Shown here: positions 8,569-17,502 of the stretch, piece by piece
How positions within the stretch are numbered: position 1 is the first letter of the stretch
Layout of the letters: each line of letters begins with the position of its first letter
NCBI RefSeq assembly: GCF_030915385.1
Contig: NZ_CP133268.1
Coordinates: 5,244,001 to 5,308,000 of the forward strand
DNA: 64,000 bases
Origin: Neobacillus sp. PS3-12
GTDB lineage: Bacteria > Bacillota > Bacilli > Bacillales > Cytobacillaceae
Direction of reading: 5' to 3'
The notes under the pieces: generated by a model
Databases searched by the model: none
What the model was told of the DNA's origin: nothing
What the model saw: the letters and a program-made list of their open reading frames with translations, nothing else
Made by a program: the position numbers and the translations under genes

Positions 8569-9975
8569 ATGAAAAATAAAAAGGTAGTTGTTATTGGCGG
8601 AGGCATTACAGGGATGACTGCTGCATATTTTTTGCAGAAAGAAATAAAGGAAAAGTTACTTCCCTTAGAGGTAAAATTGATTGAATCAAGCAATCGCCTT
8701 GGTGGTGTTATTCAAACAATTAGAAAAGACGGTTTTATTATTGAAAAAGGCCCTGACTCGATCGTTGTCACAAAGAAAAGCGGGCTAAAATTAATTGAAG
8801 AAATCGGTTTAAAGGAGCAAGTCATCTATAACATTGCTGGTAAATCGTATATTTATGCCAGAGGAAAATTGCATACAATGCCAGAAGGTTCTTATATGGG
8901 AATACCAACAAAGGTTACTCCATTTGCGGTTTCAAGTCTATTTTCTCCATTAGGTAAAATGAGAGCTGCTGGTGATTTTATATTACCGAAAGGGAGACCA
9001 CAAATCAATCAATCACTTGGGCTGTTTTTTAGAAGACGTTTAGGGGATGAAGTGGTAGAAAACTTAATTGAGCCTTTATTATCAGGTATCTATTCCGGTG
9101 ATATTGACGATTTGAGTTTGATGGCATTGTTTCCAAATTTCTACGAAATGGAGCAAAAACACCGCAGTCTTGTGTTGGGTCTAAAACACACAGTTCCAAA
9201 ACGGAAAAAGCCAGTTAAAAAACAAGGTTCCCGAAAAGGAATGTTTATTTCTCTCAAAAATGGCCTTGAAACATTAATAGAGGAATTAGAAAAACAGATT
9301 GATAAGGAAACAATCCAAAAAGAAACAAGTGTTGTCAAGATTGTAAAAGGTCCTTCTGGTTATGAATTGACCTTAGCAGATGGGAAAATTGAAAAAGCAG
9401 ATATTGTTGTGATTACAACCGGTCATCATCTTGCCCAACAAATGCTTAAAGATTATTCTTTTATGGATATATTCAAAACGATGCCAGCAAATTCACTTGC
9501 AACAGTTTCTATGGCATTTCCAAAATCCAAGATTCAAGATGATATCGAAGGATCAGGATTTATTGTTTCAAGAAATAGTGATTTTAGAATCACTGCTTGT
9601 ACTTGGACGCATAAAAAATGGCCTGGAACTACTCCTGATGGAAAAGTATTACTTCGAACTTATGTTGGAAGAACAGATGACCAGGAAGCGGTTAACTTAA
9701 GTGATGAAGAAATTATAAAAATTGCCTTAAATGATTTAAATAAAACCATGAATATTACGGAAAAGCCTGAGTTTACAATCGTAAGCCGCTATAAAAATAT
9801 GATGCCCCAATATAATGTCGGACATTTACAAATGATGGAAGGTGTAAAACAGTCTCTGGCAAGTGAACTGCCAGGTGTATTCCTAGCAGGAGGATCTTTT
9901 GAAGGATTGGGGATTCCAGGATGTATCGACCAAGGTGTGAATGCCGTTGACAGGATCCTAAAATTTGTTGAATAA
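8569..9975 (+). CDS. hemY: Coproporphyrinogen/protoporphyrinogen III oxidase (CgoX/HemY)
   Basis: 468 aa FAD-dependent flavoprotein. The N-terminal Rossmann motif is VVVIGGGITGMTAAYF; the C-terminal FAD motif is FLAGGSFEGLGIPGCIDQG. In Firmicutes this enzyme oxidises coproporphyrinogen III to coproporphyrin III in the coproporphyrin-dependent haem pathway. It stands alone here, away from hemE/hemH, with which it forms an operon in B. subtilis. The RBS before the ATG is weak. Confidence 0.92.
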   Translation: MKNKKVVVIGGGITGMTAAYFLQKEIKEKLLPLEVKLIESSNRLGGVIQTIRKDGFIIEKGPDSIVVTKKSGLKLIEEIGLKEQVIYNIAGKSYIYARGKLHTMPEGSYMGIPTKVTPFAVSSLFSPLGKMRAAGDFILPKGRPQINQSLGLFFRRRLGDEVVENLIEPLLSGIYSGDIDDLSLMALFPNFYEMEQKHRSLVLGLKHTVPKRKKPVKKQGSRKGMFISLKNGLETLIEELEKQIDKETIQKETSVVKIVKGPSGYELTLADGKIEKADIVVITTGHHLAQQMLKDYSFMDIFKTMPANSLATVSMAFPKSKIQDDIEGSGFIVSRNSDFRITACTWTHKKWPGTTPDGKVLLRTYVGRTDDQEAVNLSDEEIIKIALNDLNKTMNITEKPEFTIVSRYKNMMPQYNVGHLQMMEGVKQSLASELPGVFLAGGSFEGLGIPGCIDQGVNAVDRILKFVE

Positions 9976-10031
9976 TAACAGAATTTTGATTATGCCAGGA
10001 GTTATGGTTTCCTTTTTATAAAATAAAGAGA

Positions 10032-10037
10032 TATAAT
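10032..10037 (+). promoter_or_regulatory. ribD: Possible -10 element of the rib operon
   Basis: TATAAT lies about 20 bases before the FMN aptamer, a suitable place for the start of the leader RNA. I could not identify a strong -35 box. Confidence 0.4.
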
Positions 10038-10057
10038 GAACATAACAAAATCGAATA

Positions 10058-10198
10058 TTCCTTCGGGGTACGGTGAAATTCCGAACCGGCGGTGATGAAG
10101 CATCTGCTTCTTAGTCCGTGACCCGGTTAACTTTTTGTTAAACGGTGGATCTGGTGAAATTCCAGAGCCGACAGTAAAAGTCTGGATGGGAGAAGGAA
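10058..10198 (+). promoter_or_regulatory. ribD: FMN riboswitch (RFN element)
   Basis: Shows the RFN core: GGGGTACGGTGAAATTCCG, then ACCGGCGGTGAT, TTAGTCCGTGACCC, GGTGGATCTGGTGAAATTCC and GCCGACAGTAAAAGTCTGGA. P1 closes between 10058-10064 (TTCCTTC) and 10192-10198 (GAAGGAA). Binding of FMN should favour the downstream terminator at 10261 and shut off ribD-ribE-ribBA-ribH. Confidence 0.97.
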
Positions 10199-10260
10199 AA
10201 AAGCAGGTTTAAAATGGGAAAAAACTCCGATTTTAAGCCCTTGTTTCACATTGCCTTTTT

Positions 10261-10300
10261 AATGACCCTGAAGTTATTTTCTTCAGGGTCATTTTTATTT
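10261..10300 (+). terminator. ribD: Riboswitch-controlled terminator
   Basis: A 13-bp perfect stem (AATGACCCTGAAG with CTTCAGGGTCATT) is followed by TTTATTTT, just before the ribD RBS. It is the expression platform of the FMN riboswitch. Confidence 0.9.
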
Positions 10301-10319
10301 TCGATAGAGGTGAGATTTT

Positions 10320-11417
10320 TTGAATCATTCCGATTATATGAAGCTTGCTTTGGAGCTTGCAAAAGGCACCATTGGACAAACATCACCTAATCCAGTTGTA
10401 GGAGCAGTCTTAGTTAATGACAATCAGATCGTTGGAATGGGTGCCCATTTAAAGGCAGGAGAACCTCATGCAGAAGTTCATGCGATTCATATGGCAGGCG
10501 AAAAAGCGGCAGGAGGAACACTGTATGTAACACTTGAACCCTGCAGTCATTATGGCAAAACGCCGCCATGTTCTGATTTAGTCATTAAAACAGGAATAAA
10601 AAAAGTATTCGTTGCAACCACTGATCCCAATCCAAGGGTTGCCGGTACCGGTATTGACCGAATGAAAAAGGCTGGAATTGAAGTAGAGATTGGCTTACTC
10701 CAATCTGAGGCACGAGAACTAAATAAAGTGTTTTTTTATAATATTCTAACCGGACTTCCATTTGTAACGCTTAAAACGGCTGTTAGTCTTGATGGGAAAA
10801 CCGCAACTGTTACAGGGGAAAGTAAATGGATAACCGGTGAGGAAGCGAGAATGAATGTTCATCATTGGCGGCACAAACACGATGCCATACTAGTAGGGAT
10901 TAACACAGTACTGAAAGACAACCCAAGCCTAACCACAAGGCTTCCGGCTGGTGGTAAAAACCCAATCCGAATTATTTTGGATACCCATTTGCGTACCCCA
11001 AAAGATGCAAATGTCATAACTGATCAACGTGCACCGACGTGGATCATTACTGGTACAAGTATATTACCCGAACAAGAAGAGACATTTAAATCAGCTGGAA
11101 TAGAGATCATCAAAATGCCTAGTACAAAAATTGATATTAAACAGTTATTAAAAGTTTTAGGTGAGAGAGGAATTACATCTTTATTTGTGGAAGGCGGTGC
11201 TGAGGTTCATGGCAGCTTTCTTAAGGAGCAGGCTTTTCAGCAAGTGCTTACATATATTGCTCCAACATTAATTGGCGGAAAAACGGCTCCAACCTCTTTT
11301 GCAGGAAGCGGATTCGAAAAAATGACAGATGCGGTTTCATTAACGATTAAAGAAGTAAAAAAAATAGGAAATGATCTCCTTGTTATTGCAGAACCTATTA
11401 TAGAAAGAGGTTACTGA
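10320..11417 (+). CDS. ribD: Bifunctional riboflavin deaminase/reductase RibD
   Basis: 365 aa. The N-terminal deaminase domain carries the zinc motif HAEVHA followed by a PCSHYGKTPPC stretch; the C-terminal reductase domain starts about residue 150 (FVTLKTAVSLDGKTAT) and has FVEGGAEVHG. It converts the pyrimidine product of GTP cyclohydrolase II to 5-amino-6-ribitylamino-uracil phosphate. TTG start with AGAGGTGAG (10306-10314) upstream. First gene of the FMN-controlled operon; ribE begins one base after its stop. Confidence 0.97.
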   Translation: MNHSDYMKLALELAKGTIGQTSPNPVVGAVLVNDNQIVGMGAHLKAGEPHAEVHAIHMAGEKAAGGTLYVTLEPCSHYGKTPPCSDLVIKTGIKKVFVATTDPNPRVAGTGIDRMKKAGIEVEIGLLQSEARELNKVFFYNILTGLPFVTLKTAVSLDGKTATVTGESKWITGEEARMNVHHWRHKHDAILVGINTVLKDNPSLTTRLPAGGKNPIRIILDTHLRTPKDANVITDQRAPTWIITGTSILPEQEETFKSAGIEIIKMPSTKIDIKQLLKVLGERGITSLFVEGGAEVHGSFLKEQAFQQVLTYIAPTLIGGKTAPTSFAGSGFEKMTDAVSLTIKEVKKIGNDLLVIAEPIIERGY

Positions 11418-11418
11418 T

Positions 11419-12078
11419 ATGTTTACTGGCATTATTGAGGAAATTGGTTTAGTTGAGGGTATAAAGAAAACTGGAGAAGCATTTGTTCTGTCAATAAACG
11501 CAAAAAAAGTGCTAGAGGGAGTCCAACTTGGAGACAGTATCTCAGTAAACGGGGTTTGCTTAACCGTAACATCTTTTTCAAACAGCCGATTTACGGTGGA
11601 TGTCATGCCCGAGACGGTAAAGGCAACTAGTTTAAAGGACCTCAATAAAGGGTCAAGGGTCAATCTTGAAAGGGCGATGGCGGCAGGTGGCCGATTTGGT
11701 GGCCATTTTGTTTCAGGGCATGTTGATGGTACAGGAATCATAAAGAGTAAACAGCCATTTGAAAATGCCGTTTATTATGAAATAGAAGCACCGAAGGAAG
11801 TACTAAAATTTATTGTTTTAAAGGGTTCGATTGCAGTTGATGGGACAAGCTTAACTGTTTTTGGTGTAGCGGAGGATACTTTCACTATTTCATTAATACC
11901 GCACACACTTTCTGAAACGGTTTTAGGATTTAAGGGAAAGGGGGATATCGTAAACTTGGAATGCGATATGATTGGCAAATATGTTGGTCATTTTTTAACA
12001 AGTCGATCCAATCAAAATAATCTCCAAAAAAAGTCAAGTATTACAGCCCAATTTTTGGAAGAAAATGGATTTAAATGA
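11419..12078 (+). CDS. ribE: Riboflavin synthase alpha subunit RibE
   Basis: 219 aa made of two lumazine-binding repeats: MFTGIIEEIG at the start and the second repeat beginning GHFVSGHVDGTG about residue 95. It dismutates two 6,7-dimethyl-8-ribityllumazine molecules to riboflavin. It starts one base after ribD, so translation is probably coupled. ribBA follows 14 bases later. Confidence 0.97.
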   Translation: MFTGIIEEIGLVEGIKKTGEAFVLSINAKKVLEGVQLGDSISVNGVCLTVTSFSNSRFTVDVMPETVKATSLKDLNKGSRVNLERAMAAGGRFGGHFVSGHVDGTGIIKSKQPFENAVYYEIEAPKEVLKFIVLKGSIAVDGTSLTVFGVAEDTFTISLIPHTLSETVLGFKGKGDIVNLECDMIGKYVGHFLTSRSNQNNLQKKSSITAQFLEENGFK

Positions 12079-12092
12079 TAGGAGTGATTATG

Positions 12093-13286
12093 ATGTTTGA
12101 TAAAATTGAAGAAGCCCTAGAAGACTTAAAACAAGGGAAAATCATCATTGCTTGCGATGATGAAGATCGAGAGAATGAAGGAGACTTTATTGCGCTGGCT
12201 GAAAAAGCTACCCCAGATGTCATCAATTTTATGGCTACAAATGGACGTGGACTCATTTGTGTCCCGATCGAAGAAGAATTAGCTCAAAAGCTGGATTTAA
12301 TGCCAATGGTTACTGTCAACACTGATTCTAATCATACTGCCTTTACAGTCAGCGTTGATCATAAGTTTACAACAACTGGAATTTCTGCTTATGAACGTTC
12401 TGCAACAGTTTTAAGTATGCTTGACCTAGATGCAAAGCCTAATGATTTTAAACGACCTGGTCATATTTTTCCGCTTATTGCTAAAAAGGGCGGAGTTCTT
12501 CAAAGAACAGGGCATACGGAAGCAGCAGTCGATGTAGCCAGATTATGCGGGGCAAAACCTGCTGGTGTCATTTGTGAAATAATGAATGATGATGGAACAA
12601 TGGCCAGGGTCCCCCAGCTTCGAAAATTAGCTGATCAATTTGGTTTAAAATTGATTACGATTAAAGACTTAATTGAATACAGAAATCGCGAGGATAAGCT
12701 AGTTAAACGGGAAGTTGAAGTCAAATTGCCGACAGAGTTTGGTGAATTCACAGCAGTGGGTTACTCAAATATTGTAGATGAAAAAGAGCATATCGCACTA
12801 GTAAAGGGGGAGATCGATCCTGAAAAACCAATTTTGGTGCGAGTGCATTCTGAATGCTTAACAGGAGATGTTTTTGGTTCCTATCGATGTGATTGCGGTC
12901 CACAGCTGCACGCAGCCTTAAAGAAAATAAATGAAGAAGGCAATGGGATCCTTTTATATATGCGTCAAGAAGGAAGAGGAATTGGACTTTTAAATAAGCT
13001 GAAAGCTTATAAATTGCAAGAACAAGGATTAGACACAGTTGAAGCAAATGAAAAACTTGGATTTCCCGCAGACTTAAGGGAATATGGTCTTGGAGCTCAA
13101 ATATTAAAAGATCTCGGTATTACGAAATTACGTTTGTTAACCAATAATCCTCGAAAGATCAAGGGTTTAAGTGGATACGGGATGGAAGTGGTAGAAAGAG
13201 TTCCCCTGCAAATGCCAATGAGAGAAGAAAATGAAAATTATTTAAGAACTAAGCATGATAAACTGGGGCACCTATTACATTTGTAA
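12093..13286 (+). CDS. ribBA: Bifunctional DHBP synthase/GTP cyclohydrolase II RibBA
   Basis: 397 aa. The first half is DHBP synthase (DDEDRENEGDF, residues 23-33; HTEAAVDVARL), the second GTP cyclohydrolase II with the zinc cysteines in SECLTGDVFGSYRCDCG and the RQEGRGIGL motif. It supplies both starting blocks of riboflavin: the four-carbon unit from ribulose 5-phosphate and the pyrimidine from GTP. AGGAG at 12080-12084 favours the ATG at 12093; earlier in-frame ATGs are too close to it or precede it. Confidence 0.97.
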   Translation: MFDKIEEALEDLKQGKIIIACDDEDRENEGDFIALAEKATPDVINFMATNGRGLICVPIEEELAQKLDLMPMVTVNTDSNHTAFTVSVDHKFTTTGISAYERSATVLSMLDLDAKPNDFKRPGHIFPLIAKKGGVLQRTGHTEAAVDVARLCGAKPAGVICEIMNDDGTMARVPQLRKLADQFGLKLITIKDLIEYRNREDKLVKREVEVKLPTEFGEFTAVGYSNIVDEKEHIALVKGEIDPEKPILVRVHSECLTGDVFGSYRCDCGPQLHAALKKINEEGNGILLYMRQEGRGIGLLNKLKAYKLQEQGLDTVEANEKLGFPADLREYGLGAQILKDLGITKLRLLTNNPRKIKGLSGYGMEVVERVPLQMPMREENENYLRTKHDKLGHLLHL

Positions 13287-13344
13287 AACATTTTGTACCA
13301 TTCCAGAGGAAAAAATATAGGTTGAAAATATGGAGGGATAATAA

Positions 13345-13815
13345 ATGGGTAATATTTTTGAAGGAAATTTAGTTGGTACTGGATTAAAAGTTGGGATCGT
13401 CGTTGGCCGTTTTAATGAATTTATTACAAGTAAACTGCTAGGCGGTGCGCAGGATGCCCTTAAACGCCATGGTGTTAACGAGGAAGATGTTGATATTGCT
13501 TGGGTTCCCGGGGCTTTTGAGATTCCATTAATAGCCCAAAAAATGGCTGAAAGTAAAAAATATGATGCAGTGGTCACACTTGGTACAGTAATACGCGGGG
13601 CGACACCACATTTTGATTATGTTTGCAACGAAGCAGCAAAAGGTGTTTCTGCTACATCTTTAAAAAGTGGCATTCCAGTCGTTTTTGGTGTACTAACAAC
13701 CGATTCCATCGAACAAGCAATTGAAAGAGCAGGAACAAAAGCAGGAAATAAGGGTTGGGATGCTGCGTCCGCTGCAATTGAAATGGCAAATCTGTGCAGA
13801 TCGTTCGAACATTAA
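13345..13815 (+). CDS. ribH: 6,7-dimethyl-8-ribityllumazine synthase RibH
   Basis: 156 aa, family length. Substrate-binding motifs VVGRFNEFIT, VPGAFEIP and the catalytic His in GATPHFDYVCNEAAKG are present. It condenses 5-amino-6-ribitylaminouracil with DHBP and usually forms 60-subunit shells around RibE. Last gene of the rib operon; GGAGGG precedes the ATG. No strong terminator is visible after it. Confidence 0.97.
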   Translation: MGNIFEGNLVGTGLKVGIVVGRFNEFITSKLLGGAQDALKRHGVNEEDVDIAWVPGAFEIPLIAQKMAESKKYDAVVTLGTVIRGATPHFDYVCNEAAKGVSATSLKSGIPVVFGVLTTDSIEQAIERAGTKAGNKGWDAASAAIEMANLCRSFEH

Positions 13816-13862
13816 TTCAATTATTCTCCTAATGAATTAATCGTGTAAAAGAGGGGGATTAA

Positions 13863-14436
13863 ATGAAACTTGGTTTTGATGTTGATGATACATTAATTAA
13901 TCTGAGGGAACATGCCTTTCATCTGTATAAGCGAAGACTAAAAAAGGATGTTCCCATTGAGGCTTTCCATGCCCTAAAAACAGTAGCCATCCACAAATCA
14001 TTTGGTTTGACTGATGAGGATGGTAGAAAAATGTGGATGGATAACAGAGAAGAAATCTATTTTACAGATTGTCCTCCCTTTCCATTTGCAGTTGAAGTAT
14101 TGCAGGAACTTGAAAAAGAGGGTCATGAAATCTTTTACGTGACATCAAGGCAAGGGGATTACTGCCAAAGGACAAAAGAATGGCTGCAGAATGCCGGATT
14201 TTCCTGTTCATGATGACCGATTCTTTTGCGGGATGAAGGACCCTGAAAAGGTTCGAATTATTAACGAATTGGGTATTGATTATTATTTTGATGACAAGCC
14301 TGCGGTTTTGGAAACGCTAATAAACGTGAAGACCAAGGTTTACGTCAAAAGCCATCCCTATAATCAGCATCTTCAATTACCCAGGATTGAGAACTGGTCA
14401 GAACTAAAGGAAATTCTAGAAAAGGAAGGAAAGTAA
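13863..14436 (+). pseudogene. HAD-family nucleotidase-like protein, frameshifted
   Basis: Reads as a roughly 190-aa HAD phosphatase of the 5'-nucleotidase/YqfW type: motif I FDVDDTLI near residue 4, motif II FYVTSRQ, motif III DYYFDDKP. The frame breaks at a run of four T (14199-14202); removing one T gives the continuous NAGFPVHDDRFFCGMKDPEK. Its position right after ribH with a good RBS suggests it may share the rib transcript. The substrate is unknown; a role in dephosphorylating a riboflavin intermediate is tempting but is only inference. Confidence 0.75.
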
Positions 14437-14580
14437 TGTCGAAGTTTTGCTGAAAAACAGGTAGATCCAATTGTGGAATACGTGTTTTTTAGCGAAAAGT
14501 GACATAAATATTCTGGAAAAACATGTACAAATAATTCAATATAAAGCTATAATAGCTTTAGCATAAAAAAATAGATTCAA

Positions 14581-14744
14581 AAACAGGTGCTATAATCTTT
14601 TATAGATTCTTAGCTTAATAGGGAAGTTTGGTAAAAGCCAACGCGGTCCCGCCACTGTAAATGGGAGCAACCTATATTAGCCACTGTCAAATTGATGGGA
14701 AGGCATAGGGAGCAATGATCATGAGCCAGGAAACCTGCCTGTTT
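14581..14744 (+). promoter_or_regulatory. Cobalamin riboswitch
   Basis: The core GCCACTGTAAATGGGAG and the B12 box AGCCAGGAAACCTGCCTG (14724-14741) are clear. The 5' AAACAGG (14581-14587) can pair with CCTGTTT (14738-14744) to close P1. The element controls the surface protein, lipoprotein and ECF transporter that follow, which is the main evidence that the locus handles cobalamin or a corrinoid. Confidence 0.95.
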
Positions 14745-14818
14745 TTACTCACCAAAGCCTACGCGGATAGGAGGGTGTTAAGACAGAATGTTTTATTCTT
14801 CTTAACCTACATACCACC

Positions 14819-14843
14819 TCCTCCTTCATCGGGGGATTTTTTT
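14819..14843 (+). terminator. Putative B12-controlled terminator
   Basis: TCCTCC (14819-14824) can pair with GGGGGA (14831-14836), and a run of seven T follows. An upstream AGGAGGGTG (14769-14777) could pair with CACCTCCT (14816-14823) as an antiterminator. The pairing scheme is my inference. Confidence 0.5.
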
Positions 14844-14879
14844 ATGAAAAAGTTTTTTTATTAGGATGGAGTGAGAAAC

Positions 14880-16694
14880 ATGATTGAAAAGAGGTACACC
14901 AAAGTAGCTTTGATGCTTTTGCTTGTATTTACTTTATTTTTCGGTGGATTTCAGGCTCTGCCTGCTGCAGCCGCAGCGGCACCAATTGGAACGGGGTCAC
15001 TTTTAGTTGAGGGGAGCCAGGAAACAGGGACCTTATTATCTGAAACACCTATACAATATGTACAAGACGAAACAGCATTCGATGCTTTAGTAAACACGGT
15101 AGGAGCTAAAAATGTAGATGCTTCTGATACATCCCTTGGAAAATCAATAAATGGCATTATGGGTCTGAGTTCAAAGGATACATATTATTGGGCATTTTAT
15201 GTGAATGGGATTGCTGCGCCTGTAGGTTCCAGCAGTTATAATGTCCATGATGGGGATAAATTAAGTTTCCGACATGTTGATTGGACAAAGCCATCAGATT
15301 CAGTTTCTTTAAAAGTAATCGGAAATAATGGCCAAAGTCTTTATGATTCTTCCCCATATAATATTGGTATTGTCGGCCAGCCTACGGCCCTTCAGTTGTT
15401 GCAGGTCACCCTCGGCTCTGACAAAATAGGCTTACAGAATACCCAATATGGTCCAATGATTATCAGCATTGATGGTACTTCCGCACAAGGAAACAGTTAT
15501 TGGGCATTCTACGTTAATGGTCAATACGCCAGCGTTGGAGCCGACAGTTATAAACTTCAGCCGAATGATAAAATTACATTCAAACTTGAAACATACACAC
15601 CAACTGGTGACAACTCTAATTCCAGTGGGGATTCGAACTCCAATGGGGGATCCAACAATAATAATTCCGCATCTTCCAGCGAGTCATTATCATCAGTTAA
15701 ATTGCAACAGGCTATTGATTCAGCAAGTGAATATACTCTTAAAAATTGGTCTGATGACAATATCTGGGGAGCGATTGCTTTAAAACAAACGGGTAAAATA
15801 ATTCCGTCCAGCTTCCTTTCAAGTGCTAATCAGCTTGTTCAAAAAAATAGCGGAAAGTTTCATTATATAACTGATGCTGAAAAGTACACACTTGGGATTC
15901 TTGCAGCAGGTGGGGATTCGACCAATATTTCCGGTTATAATTTAGTCCAGAACATTTATAATGGCGATGTTACAAAACAAGGTACGAATGGTGAAGTGTA
16001 TGCGCTAATATCCCTGGGCAGTACTGATTTCCCGATTCCTTCTTCCGCAACATGGACGAAAGAAAAATTAATTAATCAACTCCTGAATACTCAGCAGCAG
16101 GATGGCCATTGGTCATTAAATACCACTGATTCATCTAGTGACATTGATATTACTGCAATGGTACTAGTTGCTCTTGCACCATATAAGGATCAGACAGAGG
16201 TAAAAGATCATATTTCTAAAGCTTTGGAATATTTATCGTCACAATATCTTGCATCAAAGGTAGATAACAGTTCAACTGCTGCCCAAATCATCTTGGCACT
16301 ATCTTCGCTAGGAATAGATGGAAATGGTCCAACCTTTATAAAGGATAATGTCAGCATCATGCAATATTTAATGTCCTTTCAACAGAATGATGGAGGCTTT
16401 GGCTATAAGGCAGGGAATACAAGCGATACCTTTTCAACTCCACAAGCATTTGAAGCTCTTGCAGCTTATCAAATGTATAAAGGTGGAAAAGGATATCTCT
16501 ATCATCTGCCTATTTCGCCCAATGGCATTGAACAAGCACCACCTATACAGACAAAACAAAGTCAAGCTGTAGGCAATAAAGGCAACGCATTGCCAAATAC
16601 TTCAACAAATGCAGAAAACATGGTGCTTGCAGGTTTATTGCTCATTCTGGCTGGAACAATACTGGTTTATTTCCAACGAAAAAGAAGGGCATAA
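14880..16694 (+). CDS. Wall-anchored transcobalamin-like protein: DUF4430 x2, alpha/alpha toroid, LPXTG-like signal
   Basis: 604 aa from the ATG at 14880 (GGAG 8 bases before). Residues 1-34 form a signal peptide ending in an Ala-rich stretch. Two DUF4430-like beta domains follow (about 35-140 and 145-235), each with the core YWAFYVNG plus a GD/ND turn. An Asn/Ser-rich linker (about 240-270) leads to an alpha/alpha-toroid domain of the prenyltransferase type (about 275-540), with QQDGHWSL and QQNDGGFGYK repeats. The C-terminus has LPNTS, a hydrophobic helix and KRKRRA-like basic residues (QRKRRA), a sortase signal. Intrinsic factor and transcobalamin have the same two domain types in reverse order. 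Together with the B12 riboswitch and the ECF genes this argues for surface capture of cobalamin; binding itself is inferred. Confidence 0.85.
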   Translation: MIEKRYTKVALMLLLVFTLFFGGFQALPAAAAAAPIGTGSLLVEGSQETGTLLSETPIQYVQDETAFDALVNTVGAKNVDASDTSLGKSINGIMGLSSKDTYYWAFYVNGIAAPVGSSSYNVHDGDKLSFRHVDWTKPSDSVSLKVIGNNGQSLYDSSPYNIGIVGQPTALQLLQVTLGSDKIGLQNTQYGPMIISIDGTSAQGNSYWAFYVNGQYASVGADSYKLQPNDKITFKLETYTPTGDNSNSSGDSNSNGGSNNNNSASSSESLSSVKLQQAIDSASEYTLKNWSDDNIWGAIALKQTGKIIPSSFLSSANQLVQKNSGKFHYITDAEKYTLGILAAGGDSTNISGYNLVQNIYNGDVTKQGTNGEVYALISLGSTDFPIPSSATWTKEKLINQLLNTQQQDGHWSLNTTDSSSDIDITAMVLVALAPYKDQTEVKDHISKALEYLSSQYLASKVDNSSTAAQIILALSSLGIDGNGPTFIKDNVSIMQYLMSFQQNDGGFGYKAGNTSDTFSTPQAFEALAAYQMYKGGKGYLYHLPISPNGIEQAPPIQTKQSQAVGNKGNALPNTSTNAENMVLAGLLLILAGTILVYFQRKRRA

Positions 16695-16773
16695 TTTTGC
16701 CAAGAGTATCCCTCCTGCTTTCAAAGCTCGAGGGGTCTTTTCATGCAAAACGAATGGAAGGAGTTTTTTTAAA

Positions 16774-17490
16774 ATGACACACTGTTTTCACAAATCAATT
16801 TCCTTAATTCTTACTTTTTTATTACTCATTAGTTTAATTGGCTGCAGTTCATCATCATCTTCCAAAAGTGAGACTAACGACCAGAAAACGAAAGTAACGC
16901 AAGCAAAAAATGATAAAAAACAGAAAGATCCTACGGGTGAAACTAGTAAGCAGGTACAAGCTGCTGGCACAACAAATCAACCAAACACTGCTAACGCAAA
17001 TACTCAAGCCGTAGCTGCAAAGCCAGAAACAAACCAGCAAATTGCAGCTGCAAAGCCTAGTTCACCGGCACAGGTTGCACAGCCATCTAAACCCAAGACA
17101 ACTGCAAATACAGCTCCTAGCCAACAGACAACGTCACCAGCACCAGTAGCATCAGCAGCACCAGCAGCTCCTGTACAAACTGTCAAAATATCAATTACAG
17201 GGCCAAAAGATCGACCTACCATTCTAAATTTGACAACGGTAAATATAAAAGGCAATGAAACAATTCTTGATGTACTCCTGGATGCAGCAGGAAAGAATAA
17301 TATAGATGTAGATAAAACAGGCAGTGGAGCGACAGCTTATGTAAGAGGAATTGATGGGATTTATGAACGGGATTATGGGGCAATGAGCGGCTGGATTTGT
17401 AAACAAAATGGGACAGGAATAGCGAAAAGTGCTGGGGCCATTACAGTTAAAGCTGGAGATCAAATAGAATGGATTTATAAAGAAAACTAG
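16774..17490 (+). CDS. DUF4430 lipoprotein
   Basis: 238 aa. The ATG at 16774 has AAGGAG at 16758-16763. The N-terminus is a lipoprotein signal (LISLIGC lipobox), so Cys is lipidated and the protein sits on the outer face of the membrane. A long Ala/Pro/Thr/Gln-rich spacer (about residues 35-135) would cross part of the wall, and a DUF4430 domain (about 138-238, with GAMSGWICKQNG and KAGDQIEWIY) forms the C-terminus. It lies between the wall-anchored protein and the ECF T gene. It probably hands ligand from the wall protein to the transporter; this is inference from architecture and order. Confidence 0.8.
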   Translation: MTHCFHKSISLILTFLLLISLIGCSSSSSSKSETNDQKTKVTQAKNDKKQKDPTGETSKQVQAAGTTNQPNTANANTQAVAAKPETNQQIAAAKPSSPAQVAQPSKPKTTANTAPSQQTTSPAPVASAAPAAPVQTVKISITGPKDRPTILNLTTVNIKGNETILDVLLDAAGKNNIDVDKTGSGATAYVRGIDGIYERDYGAMSGWICKQNGTGIAKSAGAITVKAGDQIEWIYKEN

Positions 17491-17502
17491 CTGGAGATAA
17501 CA

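Larger units (their letters stand above)
14437..14879. other. Long leader region of the B12 locus
   Basis: About 440 bases without a coding sequence. It holds the cobalamin riboswitch aptamer (14581-14744), a possible expression platform (14769-14843) and the RBS of the first gene. Confidence 0.8.
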
